Source: Eubacteriales bacterium
Lineage (GTDB): Bacteria; Bacillota_A; Clostridia; Christensenellales; Aristaeellaceae
Direction: 5' to 3'
DNA length: 7,780 nt
NCBI GenBank assembly: GCA_030528845.1
Contig: JAUMYC010000115.1
Location: forward strand, 1-7,780
Shown in pieces: positions 1 to 7,410 of the stretch (its first letter is position 1; the number at the start of each line of letters is the position of its first letter). The notes under the pieces were generated by a model that worked only from the letters and a program-made list of their open reading frames with translations, was not told where the DNA came from and did no database searches. Made by a program: the position numbers and the translations under genes.

Positions 1-233
1 CCGATGACCTGCACCGGGTCGCAATGGACGCGTTCGCACAGCTCATCGCAGGCTTCGCGCGCCGTGCAGGGCGCGTTTTTCTGCACAGTGACCTTGATCA
101 GCTCGCGCGCTTCGAGGGCGTCCCACGCCTGCTTGCAAAGATTGTCGTTGATGCCGTCCTTGCCGATGTGCAGCACGGGATCGAGCGTATTGGCCATGGA
201 GCGGAGCGCCGCTCTCTGCTTGGGTGTGATCAT
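1..233 (-). CDS. yhbY: YhbY-family CRM-domain RNA-binding protein, partial (3' end outside window)
   Basis: Read on the minus strand from ATG at 233, this frame stays open for 77 codons to the window edge; about 20 residues are probably missing from the C-terminus, since the family is about 95-100 aa. The translation begins MITPKQRAALRSMANTLDP and continues with HIGKDGINDNL and ALEARELIKV. These match the family pattern of K-Q-R, L-R-x-x-A, the IGKxG loop of the CRM (KH-like) fold and the ALEARELIKV strand. Family knowledge: YhbY/CRS1 proteins bind RNA and associate with pre-50S ribosomal particles. GGAGGA at 241-246 lies 7 nt before the ATG and supports this start. The gene starts 30 nt after the obgE stop, so it is probably the last visible member of the nth-obgE-yhbY transcript. 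Both neighbours obgE and yhbY point to large-subunit assembly. The family call is sure; the exact role is inferred from homologues. Confidence 0.9.
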   Translation of the reverse strand, partial: MITPKQRAALRSMANTLDPVLHIGKDGINDNLCKQAWDALEARELIKVTVQKNAPCTAREACDELCERVHCDPVQVI

Positions 234-263
234 CTGTATTTCCTCCATTTATCCTGTCTGTCT

Positions 264-2184
<1,921 letters not shown>

Positions 2185-2192
2185 GCGCTCTC

Positions 2193-2200
2193 CCTCCTTT
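2193..2200 (-). promoter_or_regulatory. Ribosome binding site of nth (supports TTG start)
   Basis: On the minus strand the sequence reads AAAGGAGG, a full match to the anti-Shine-Dalgarno complement, ending 8 nt before the TTG at 2184. This strong site is the main reason to accept the rare TTG start codon. Confidence 0.85.
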
Positions 2201-2223
2201 GTACCGCTTGGTTCTATGTATGA

Positions 2224-2242
2224 GGCCGCCGCGCGGGCAGCC
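2224..2242 (-). other. Possible 5' leader hairpin upstream of nth
   Basis: Read on the minus strand, GGCTGCC (2242-2236) can pair with GGCGGCC (2230-2224) around a CGCGC loop: seven pairs, one of them G-U. It would lie in the short leader between the proposed promoter and the nth SD. No T-run follows, so it is not a good intrinsic terminator. It may simply reflect high GC; no function is claimed. Confidence 0.25.
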
Positions 2243-2259
2243 CCACAACCTCACAGTAC

Positions 2260-2288
2260 AGTATACGTATTTCTATCTGTAGAAAAAA
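2260..2288 (-). promoter_or_regulatory. Probable sigma-A promoter of the nth-obgE-yhbY operon
   Basis: On the minus strand a -10 hexamer TATACT (2265-2260, 5 of 6 to TATAAT) is preceded by 17 nt and then a T-rich -35 region (TTTTTT, 2288-2283), which matches TTGACA only at the first two positions. The segment is the most AT-rich part of the 149-bp gap between the DUF3343 gene and nth. A transcript from here would have a leader of about 70 nt. The weak -35 keeps confidence moderate. Read-through from the DUF3343 gene is also possible, as no terminator is evident between them. Confidence 0.5.
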
Positions 2289-2333
2289 CAGGACATTTGT
2301 TATCGTTCGGGCAAAAATTGACGAACCGGCGCC

Positions 2334-2606
2334 TCAGCCGCTGGAATAGACCTGCAGGCGCGTGCGCCCGGAGGAAGTGTCCACGCGATAGAGCCCGATG
2401 AGCGTGGGGTATTTCCTCTGCCGGATCAGCTGTTGAAGCCTCGCCAGATCCTTCTGCGCGACCATAAACGAAAGCCCGCAGCCTGCGGCGGCTGCGCGCG
2501 GCGTACTCACGATCCTTCCTTCGATCCCCGCCTGTTTTGCGGCCGCCTCCAGCTGCAAGACCTGCGATCTGGAGCGGAACGCCGCGATCCCGTATTCTTC
2601 CATCAT
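2334..2606 (-). CDS. DUF3343 (putative Se/S carrier-like) protein
   Basis: A 90-aa protein matching the DUF3343 family (Pfam PF11823, named putative Se/S carrier protein-like). The pattern is a short N-terminal strand (GIAAFRS), an amphipathic helix (VLQLEAAAKQAGIEG), then IVSTPRAAAAGCGLSFMV with the conserved TPR and CGL motifs. C43 in CGL is the likely persulfide or selenide-carrying residue by family analogy. The rest is a helix rich in R/Q and a C-terminal strand (YPTLIGLYRV). Two adjacent ATG codons (2606 and 2603) can both serve as the start; AAAGGA at 2610-2615 lies 3 or 6 nt upstream, so the second may be preferred. A further GGAGG lies at 2618-2622. The gene is divergent from the cysteine desulfurase-type gene at 2743, a plausible sulfur or selenium donor. 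The family call is firm; the carrier function is an inference and no experimental role is known to me. Confidence 0.85.
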   Translation of the reverse strand: MMEEYGIAAFRSRSQVLQLEAAAKQAGIEGRIVSTPRAAAAGCGLSFMVAQKDLARLQQLIRQRKYPTLIGLYRVDTSSGRTRLQVYSSG

Positions 2607-2687
2607 CGTTCCTTTCGCCTCCGATCCGGCGATTTCCCAATCAAGGGAACATCTCCCCTTCCATTTTCATAGATCAAGGCTGCTCCC

Positions 2688-2700
2688 CATACACTGTATG
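2688..2700. repeat. 13-bp palindrome CATACACTGTATG, candidate operator
   Basis: Perfect 6-bp inverted repeats (CATACA / TGTATG) around one central base, in the 136-bp region between the divergent DUF3343 and desulfurase genes. It lies 42 bp before the desulfurase ATG and overlaps the best, still weak, -10-like sequence (TACACT) for that gene. It is too short for a terminator. A regulator site is possible but unproven, and no second copy was seen in the window. Confidence 0.35.
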
Positions 2701-2728
2701 AGCCATGCCCTTTGCGTGTGAAGGAGCG

Positions 2729-2735
2729 AAAGGAG
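2729..2735 (+). promoter_or_regulatory. Ribosome binding site of the desulfurase gene (decides start)
   Basis: AAAGGAG ends 7 nt before the ATG at 2743 but only 1 nt before an in-frame GTG at 2737. The spacing therefore selects ATG 2743 as the start and excludes the longer reading. Confidence 0.85.
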
Positions 2736-2742
2736 AGTGAAC

Positions 2743-3891
2743 ATGCAAAGAGAAACGGAAGTTTACCTCGACAACGCGGCGACGAGCCATCCCAAACCGC
2801 CGGGAGTTCTGGAGGCGATGACCGCCGCGCTGACGGAATACAACGCGAATGCAGGCCGTTCCGGCCACAGCCGCGCTCTTCGCGCCGGGCGCGAGGTGCT
2901 TGCCTGCCGTCAGGCGCTGGGAAACCTTTTGCAGACAGAGGAGACGATGTCCGTCGTCTTTACGCAAAACTGCACCGATGCGCTCAACCTTGCCATCAAG
3001 GGGCTCTGCCGAAGCGGCGGGCATGTGGTCTCCACCATGCTCGAGCACAACAGCGTGCTGCGCGTGCTGGATTCCCTCCGGCAGACGCAGGGCCTTGAAT
3101 ACACGCTGCTCTCTCCCGATGCAAACGGTATAATCGAGCCCGATGCCGTAAAAAAGGCCCTGCGCCCGAACACGCAGCTCATCGCGATGACGCATGCCTC
3201 CAGCGTGACCGGTGCGATCCAGCCCGTTTGTGAGGTTGGCGCGGTCGCCCGAGAGACCGGCGTCCCCTATCTCGTCGACGGCGCGCAGGCGCTCGGCACG
3301 CTGCCCGTTTCCACGGAAGAGATCGGCTGCAGTCTGTATGCCTTTCCGGGCCATAAGGCCGTCGGCGGGCCGCAGGGCACGGGCGGGCTGTACATCCGGC
3401 CGGGCGTGTCGCTCGCGCCGCTCAGGGAGGGCGGCACGGGAACGGATTCCGACAGCATGCGCCAGCCCGCCGAACCGCCTGAGCGGTATGAATCCGGCAC
3501 GCTGAACCTGCCGGGCATTGCCGGCCTGCGCGCAGCAGCGGAGTATGCCGCTGCAGATGCAGACGTATTGGCGCGAGAGCGCGAACTGACTGAGCTTTTG
3601 CTCGGCGGCCTTGCCGCGCTCGGCGCGACGGTCTATGGCCCTCAGGACGCCGCTTCCCGCGTGGGGACGGTCAGCTTCAACATGGGTGATCTCACCAGCA
3701 GCGAGCTTGCAGACATGCTCGACCGGCGGGGGATTTGCGTGCGCGGAGGGCTGCACTGCGCGCCGATGGTGCATCGCCTGCAGGGCACGCTGCGGCGGGG
3801 CGCGGTGCGCGCAAGCATCGGGCGATTCACTGTGGCGGAGGACATCGACGAGCTGCTGCGCAGCCTCTACGAAATAGAAAAAGGCCTGTAG
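2743..3891 (+). CDS. Class V aminotransferase, cysteine desulfurase family protein
   Basis: A 382-aa PLP enzyme of fold type I. Landmarks in order: VYLDNAATSHPKP (7-19), the typical N-terminus of this group; EHNS with H102, which stacks on PLP; HASSVTGAIQP (151-161); LVDGAQ with D179, which contacts the PLP ring nitrogen; FPGHKAVGGPQGTGG with the Schiff-base lysine K205; ERYESGTLN (247-255); and RGGLHCAPMVH with the candidate catalytic cysteine C339. All residues needed to take sulfur from cysteine (or selenium from selenocysteine) as a protein-bound persulfide are present. The RxGLHCAP motif resembles the TIGR01977-type subfamily, close to group II SufS/CsdA enzymes rather than IscS. No iscU, sufU or sufBCD gene is nearby, so Fe-S assembly is not supported by context; the divergent DUF3343 gene suggests sulfur or selenium trafficking. 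The gene ends inside the shared palindromic terminator. The true substrate is unknown. Confidence 0.93.
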   Translation: MQRETEVYLDNAATSHPKPPGVLEAMTAALTEYNANAGRSGHSRALRAGREVLACRQALGNLLQTEETMSVVFTQNCTDALNLAIKGLCRSGGHVVSTMLEHNSVLRVLDSLRQTQGLEYTLLSPDANGIIEPDAVKKALRPNTQLIAMTHASSVTGAIQPVCEVGAVARETGVPYLVDGAQALGTLPVSTEEIGCSLYAFPGHKAVGGPQGTGGLYIRPGVSLAPLREGGTGTDSDSMRQPAEPPERYESGTLNLPGIAGLRAAAEYAAADADVLARERELTELLLGGLAALGATVYGPQDAASRVGTVSFNMGDLTSSELADMLDRRGICVRGGLHCAPMVHRLQGTLRRGAVRASIGRFTVAEDIDELLRSLYEIEKGL

Positions 3892-3911
3892 CTACAGGCC
3901 TTTTTCTATTT
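3872..3911. terminator. Perfect 40-bp palindrome, bidirectional intrinsic terminator
   Basis: The left half reads AAATAGAAAAAGGCCTGTAG and the right half (3892-3911) is its exact reverse complement. Folded RNA gives a GC-rich core (GGCCTGT / ACAGGCC) with a tight loop. It is flanked by A-runs on one side and T-runs on the other in both directions: TTTTTCTATTTTTTT on the plus strand, TTTTTCTATTTC on the minus strand. The stop of the desulfurase gene (TAG, 3889-3891) is at the centre. The stop of the convergent PHP gene (TAG, complement of 3906-3908) is in the right arm. It should terminate both transcripts. Confidence 0.93.
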
Positions 3912-4760
3912 TTTTATCAGGCCCCTGTGCCAGAGCTCTTCGATGGAAAGATCCTCTCTCTTCTTTTTCATATATCCCACCGGCTTTCCGGAAAACACCC
4001 CGTGACAATCCGACCCGCTGGTGACGAGCTTGCCGTGCCGTGTGCAGGCCTGCAGAAAGAGCTCGGTTTCCCGTTCGCTGTGCTTGGGGTAATGGCATTC
4101 GGCTCCGTCAAGCCCGAGGGCAAACAGCTCTTCCAGCTGCGCCGCCATCTCCTCCGGCTGCATGCGCCTGCTCTGCCCTGCGGGAATTCCCGGGTGCGCG
4201 AGCACGGCGAGCCCGCCCGCTGCGTGTATGGTGCGGATGACCTCCTCCGCTGTCGGGAACCCCGCCTGCACATAGGTCACGCCGTATGCGTCGTAGAGCG
4301 GCATCACATCATAGATCGACTGCAGGCCGCATGCCTCCCGAATATAAAACAGCGCCTTCCAGCCTCCCTGCCCCTTTTGCTCTGTGAACGCGTCGTATTC
4401 TCTCAGCGAAACGGGCTTGCCGTCTTCTTTAAGCCTTTGCACGAGATCCGTGCTCATTTTGTCCAGCATTTCCCTCGCATAGCGCACGAGCCCGGCAAAC
4501 GCCGGGCAGGAGGCGTCCGCTCCGTAGGAGAGGATATGCAGATCGTCTCCGGCGAACGCACTGTCGATCTCGACCGCGTCAATGGTGCGCAGGCCTGCCT
4601 CGAGGCACTCCCGGCGCATCTCCATGCAGCCGTCGGTCGTATTATGATCTGCCAGCGCCAGAAACGAGACCTGCGCGCGCAGCGCGTCCTGTACGAGCTG
4701 CCGCGGAGTAAGGCAGCCATCGGAATACACGGAATGTACATGAAGATCGACAAACATCAT
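3906..4760 (-). CDS. PHP-domain phosphoesterase, RNase AM/TrpH-like
   Basis: A 284-aa PHP-superfamily metal-dependent phosphoesterase. Expected metal ligands are all visible: H7 and H9 in DLHVHS, D14 (YSDG), H39 in ADHNT, E64 in VEID, H75, H189 in LAHPG, and D251 and H253 in GSDCHG. Length and motif order fit the TrpH/YciV group. Known members are 3',5'-nucleoside bisphosphate phosphatases, and E. coli YciV (RNase AM) also trims RNA 5' ends as a 5'-3' exonuclease. Those activities are transferred by family, not shown here. The reading frame runs on upstream to an ATG at 4850, but the start is placed at 4760: AGGAGG at 4767-4772 lies 6 nt before it, and a promoter occupies the upstream stretch. 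The adjacent ATG at 4757 (9-nt spacing) is equally possible. The gene is monocistronic, convergent with the desulfurase gene (shared terminator) and divergent from gerA. Confidence 0.9.
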   Translation of the reverse strand: MMFVDLHVHSVYSDGCLTPRQLVQDALRAQVSFLALADHNTTDGCMEMRRECLEAGLRTIDAVEIDSAFAGDDLHILSYGADASCPAFAGLVRYAREMLDKMSTDLVQRLKEDGKPVSLREYDAFTEQKGQGGWKALFYIREACGLQSIYDVMPLYDAYGVTYVQAGFPTAEEVIRTIHAAGGLAVLAHPGIPAGQSRRMQPEEMAAQLEELFALGLDGAECHYPKHSERETELFLQACTRHGKLVTSGSDCHGVFSGKPVGYMKKKREDLSIEELWHRGLIKK

Positions 4761-4766
4761 TATCAG

Positions 4767-4772
4767 CCTCCT
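4767..4772 (-). promoter_or_regulatory. Ribosome binding site of the PHP gene (decides start)
   Basis: On the minus strand AGGAGG lies 6 nt before the ATG at 4760 and 9 nt before the next ATG at 4757. It rules out the in-frame ATG at 4850, which would add 30 residues unlike the family and would read through the promoter. Confidence 0.88.
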
Positions 4773-4779
4773 ATAAAAA

Positions 4780-4808
4780 AGTATACCCGCAAAGGCAGCG
4801 TTTTGCAA
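4780..4808 (-). promoter_or_regulatory. Sigma-A promoter of the PHP gene
   Basis: On the minus strand: -35 TTGCAA (4808-4803, 4 of 6 to TTGACA), an exact 17-nt spacer, and -10 TATACT (4785-4780, 5 of 6 to TATAAT). The expected start of transcription near 4773 leaves a leader of only about 13 nt, with the SD close to the 5' end. This is the best vegetative promoter in the window. It abuts the sigma-G-like promoter that faces the other way. Confidence 0.78.
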
Positions 4809-4809
4809 G

Positions 4810-4839
4810 GTATGCATTCTCCTGGAAACGGGCATACTC
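4810..4839 (+). promoter_or_regulatory. Sigma-G-like (forespore) promoter of the ger operon
   Basis: GTATG (4810-4814) fits the Bacillus sigma-G -35 pattern GHATR. After 18 nt comes CATACTC (4833-4839), which fits the -10 pattern CATnMTA at all but the last base. Transcription would start about 30 nt before the gerA ATG. Germinant receptor operons in Bacillus are sigma-G dependent, so context agrees. No sigma-A promoter facing this way was found in the gap. The consensus is from Bacillus; its transfer to this organism is an inference. Confidence 0.6.
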
Positions 4840-4876
4840 TCCGTATTCAAGACATTGTGAAGGGAGCGGATGACAC

Positions 4877-6325
4877 ATGGGTTCGACGAGGGCGGAGCTG
4901 AGCGCCAATCTGCCGGAAAACAGAAAAACGCTGGAGGAGGCCTTTCATCTGCCGACCAACGCCGATCTGAAGCTGCGCTCCTTTCAGGCCGGAGGACGCG
5001 CGGCGCTTTTGTGTTATCTCGACGGCATGTGCGATACGATACGGATCGAGGATTTTATCCTGCGTGCCGCCGCCGATGCGCCGCCCTTTCCGGATTCGGG
5101 AGACGTGCTGGCCGCCTTTGTACAGAACGATCTCGCCGTGACGGATTTCAAGCTCTATCGATACTTTGATGAGCTTTCGGCTGACATTCTCTCCGGAAAA
5201 TGCGCGGTGTTCATCGACGGCTGCGCGACCGCCGCGGCCATTGACATGCGCAAGTATGACAAGCGCCCCGTGAGCAGAACGATCTCCGAAAATGTGGTGC
5301 TCGGGCCGCAGGAGGGCTTCACAGAGAGCCTTCGCACCAACATCACTTTGCTGCGCCGCTTTCTGCGCTCCGAGGACCTTGTCTGCGAAATGCTGAACCT
5401 TGGCACGCAGCTGCCGACCGGCTTTGCGATCACTTATCTCAAAGGGACGGTGAATGAAGCTGCGCTTGACGAGCTTCGCCGACGCATGCTGGCGCTGGAT
5501 TGTCCCTATGTGAGCGGTACGGGCGCGCTGCAGCAGCAGATCGAAGATCATCCCTATGCGCTTTTCCCACAGATGCTGCAGACCGAGCGCCCCGACCGCA
5601 CGGCCAGCTGTCTGACGGAAGGCCAGATCGCCATCCTTTCCGAAAACTCACCCTACGCCCTGATCGCGCCGGTCACCGTTTTTCACCTGATCCATTCTTC
5701 GGATGACAGCTTCATGCGCTGGCAGTACGGCTGCTTTATCCGCATCATACGCTTTCTGGGCATCATCGTCTCCCTCTATCTTCCGGCGCTGTACGCGGCG
5801 ATCTCCATGTACCACACGCATATCCTGCCCACGAGCCTGTTCACCTCCATCGCCGAGACGCGTGCGAGCGTGCCCTTTCCGGTGCTGGTCGAGGTGTTCA
5901 TTATGGAACTCTCCTTCTTTTTGATCAACGAGGCCGGCACGCGCATCCCTTCGCAGATCGGCTCCGCGCTGGGCATCGTGGGCGCACTCATCCTCGGGCA
6001 GGCTGCGGTCGCCGCTTCGATCATCAGTCCGATCATGGTCATCATCGTTGCGCTGACAGGGCTGGGAAATTACACCATCCCCAATTACAGCATGGGCATC
6101 GGGATCCAGATCATCCGGCTGATGCTGGTCATTGCGGCGGCGGCACTGGGGCTCTACGGCGTCGTCCTGCTCTCCTCGCTGATCTTTGCTTGGCTGGGCG
6201 GGATGCGCTCCTTCGGGCAGCTCTTCTTTTCGCCCGCCGCGCCGTGGAAGCCCAACAAAAATGACCTCATCTTCCGTCTGCCGATCCATTTCCCCAAACG
6301 CAGACAGAGAAAGGAGCGCCCTTGA
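4877..6325 (+). CDS. GerA-family spore germination protein (GerAA-like A subunit)
   Basis: A 482-aa protein with the GerA family layout. Residues 1 to about 280 form a soluble N-terminal domain ending in GPQEGFTESLRTN (143-155) and LLRR, which match the family motif GPxxGFxExxxxNxxLxRR. A membrane part follows, with helices near 287-311, 363-386, 386-400 and 411-440, and the signature stretch PFPVLVEVFIMELSF (333-347) through GIVGALILGQAAV (366-378). A basic tail ends the protein. Family knowledge: the A subunit of germinant receptors sits in the spore inner membrane and, with B and C subunits, senses nutrients to trigger germination. The paralogue SpoVAF looks similar, but following GerB- and GerC-like genes favour a receptor. 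The ATG at 4877 is the first possible start after an in-frame stop at 4871; AAGGGAG at 4860-4866 lies 10 nt upstream, a somewhat long spacing. The stop overlaps the start of the next gene. Confidence 0.93.
   Translation: MGSTRAELSANLPENRKTLEEAFHLPTNADLKLRSFQAGGRAALLCYLDGMCDTIRIEDFILRAAADAPPFPDSGDVLAAFVQNDLAVTDFKLYRYFDELSADILSGKCAVFIDGCATAAAIDMRKYDKRPVSRTISENVVLGPQEGFTESLRTNITLLRRFLRSEDLVCEMLNLGTQLPTGFAITYLKGTVNEAALDELRRRMLALDCPYVSGTGALQQQIEDHPYALFPQMLQTERPDRTASCLTEGQIAILSENSPYALIAPVTVFHLIHSSDDSFMRWQYGCFIRIIRFLGIIVSLYLPALYAAISMYHTHILPTSLFTSIAETRASVPFPVLVEVFIMELSFFLINEAGTRIPSQIGSALGIVGALILGQAAVAASIISPIMVIIVALTGLGNYTIPNYSMGIGIQIIRLMLVIAAAALGLYGVVLLSSLIFAWLGGMRSFGQLFFSPAAPWKPNKNDLIFRLPIHFPKRRQRKERP
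6310..6316 (+). promoter_or_regulatory. Ribosome binding site of the gerB-like gene (start ambiguous)
   Basis: AAAGGAG in the last codons of gerA lies 5 nt before a TTG (6322) that overlaps the gerA stop as TTGA, and 11 nt before an in-frame ATG (6328). Both spacings are possible. The choice changes the protein by two residues only. Confidence 0.7.
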
Positions 6326-7410
6326 CCATGCTGCCCGAGACTCCCTCTGACCGCCTGGCGAGGCATCGCGCGCTGATATTGCTGGCCGCTCTTTCCTGTG
6401 CAGTCAGGCTCGTGTACTCCGCCGCAGTCTATCTGCAGAACACCGGGAACGCGGCATGGATCGAGGCTATGGGCGGCTCGGTCCTGAGCATGCCCGCGCT
6501 CCTGCTTGTCGGCTCGCTTCTGCGAAAGAAAAACAAGAGCGGCGCTCCTGCTTCCCTGCGGCTGCAGAAGTTCTTTTGCCTGCTCTTTATCCCCTTCTTT
6601 TCCTTCGATGCGTCCTCATGGGTTTTTGCCTTGGCGGAAAGCGCCTCCTATACGACCTTCGCGGACGAAAGCCTGTATTTTCTTTATCTGCCTGCGCTCA
6701 TCACCGTAACGCTCATCGTCTCCCGCGGAGGAAACGCCTGCGGCGCGCTGGCAAAGGGGATCCTGTGGGTGGTCGCGGTGATGCTGGGCGTCGCGATGAT
6801 CTGGCAGGCGGAGCAGCTGCATCCCGTCTGGCTCACGCCGATGCTGGGCAGCGGCATCGAGCCCATCGCGCGCGGCTCGGCTCTGTGCGGAGGCTATGCG
6901 GCGCTCTATCCGATCGGGCTATGGGTGCTGCTGCGCTGCGGAGAAGAGCCGCCGGACGAAGCGGCGCACAGGCGTTTGCTGCGGGCGCTGCCGATCGCCG
7001 GGCTTACAGCAGCTCTCTTTCTGCTCTTTTACGGCGCGCTGACGCCCAATATCCCGGACGCGCCGCATATCCGCAGCTTTGCCATGGAACGCCTGCTCAC
7101 CGGCGGCGGACGAAGCACGAGCGTGCATTTTCCCTCGCTTTTGAGCTGGTACGCGCTCTTGCTGGTCAGCGCGGTGTACTCTCTCTTCTGCACTGCCTGC
7201 GCGCTGCATATGCTCCTCCCCAAGGCGTCGTTTCTGCTCTGCGCGGCGCTCGGCGGGCTGATGAGCCTTCTCTGGACGCCGGTGCGCCTGTTCTGGAAGC
7301 ACGGAGAGGATCTGCTCGTCTTTGCCAATATCGTCGTCGTCACAGTCGCGCTGCTCATTCTGTATGGCTATGAAACATGGAAAAGGAGGAACATGCATGC
7401 GAAGCCTTAA
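6322..7410 (+). CDS. Divergent GerB-like spore germination permease (B subunit)
   Basis: A 362-aa, very hydrophobic protein with about ten predicted membrane segments (near 17-38, 45-67, 83-107, 117-134, 141-163, 186-205, 219-240, 270-298, 301-324, 331-350). This is the count and length of GerB subunits, which belong to the APC transporter superfamily and bind the germinant. Sequence echoes of the family are faint: WIEAMGGSVLSMPALLLVGSLL (split by position, 46-67) resembles the second GerB helix, and the ARGSALCGGYAALYPIGLW region (183-201) resembles the family's Gly-rich helix with a following Pro. The assignment rests mainly on position between gerA- and gerC-like genes. The start may be TTG 6322 (overlapping the gerA stop) or ATG 6328. 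The end overlaps the next gene by 14 nt, as expected for a translationally coupled receptor operon. It could also be an unrelated membrane protein recruited to the operon. Confidence 0.75.
   Translation: MTMLPETPSDRLARHRALILLAALSCAVRLVYSAAVYLQNTGNAAWIEAMGGSVLSMPALLLVGSLLRKKNKSGAPASLRLQKFFCLLFIPFFSFDASSWVFALAESASYTTFADESLYFLYLPALITVTLIVSRGGNACGALAKGILWVVAVMLGVAMIWQAEQLHPVWLTPMLGSGIEPIARGSALCGGYAALYPIGLWVLLRCGEEPPDEAAHRRLLRALPIAGLTAALFLLFYGALTPNIPDAPHIRSFAMERLLTGGGRSTSVHFPSLLSWYALLLVSAVYSLFCTACALHMLLPKASFLLCAALGGLMSLLWTPVRLFWKHGEDLLVFANIVVVTVALLILYGYETWKRRNMHAKP
7383..7389 (+). promoter_or_regulatory. Ribosome binding site of the gerC-like gene
   Basis: AAGGAGG, inside the end of the gerB-like gene, ends 7 nt before the ATG at 7397. 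A closer ATG at 7393 is in the gerB frame and soon meets the gerB stop, so 7397 is the start. Confidence 0.85.

Noticed and set aside
2304..2326. Inverted repeat CGTTCG / CGAAC downstream of the DUF3343 gene as a terminator
   Set aside because: Only five pairs with a 12-nt loop, and no T-run after the stem on the minus strand, so it is not a convincing terminator.
2643..2660. AAGGG / CCCTT inverted repeat in the divergent intergenic region
   Set aside because: Five-base arms around eight bases are expected by chance here and overlap no promoter element I could identify.
2737..2742. GTG 2737 as start of the desulfurase gene
   Set aside because: The SD AAAGGAG would be only one base away; ATG 2743 has ideal 7-nt spacing.
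2674..3774. A 366-codon minus-strand frame opposite the desulfurase gene
   Set aside because: Low-complexity, Arg/Ala/His-rich shadow of a clear PLP enzyme. It also has no ribosome binding site worth noting.
4761..4850. An N-terminal extension of the PHP protein from ATG 4850
   Set aside because: The stretch contains the PHP promoter and SD and encodes residues unlike the family; ATG 4760 or 4757 starts just before the DLHVHS motif as expected.
3735..4901. A 388-codon plus-strand frame across the PHP gene
   Set aside because: It crosses the bidirectional terminator and two promoters and lies antisense to the conserved PHP motifs; a shadow frame.
5648..6289. A 213-codon minus-strand frame opposite the gerA membrane region
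   Set aside because: Its Asp/Arg/Glu/His-rich composition is what the complement of hydrophobic codons gives; no family pattern.
4877..6325. SpoVAF instead of a receptor A subunit
   Set aside because: SpoVAF is normally in the spoVA operon; here GerB- and GerC-like genes follow directly, so a germinant receptor fits better, although the two families are close.
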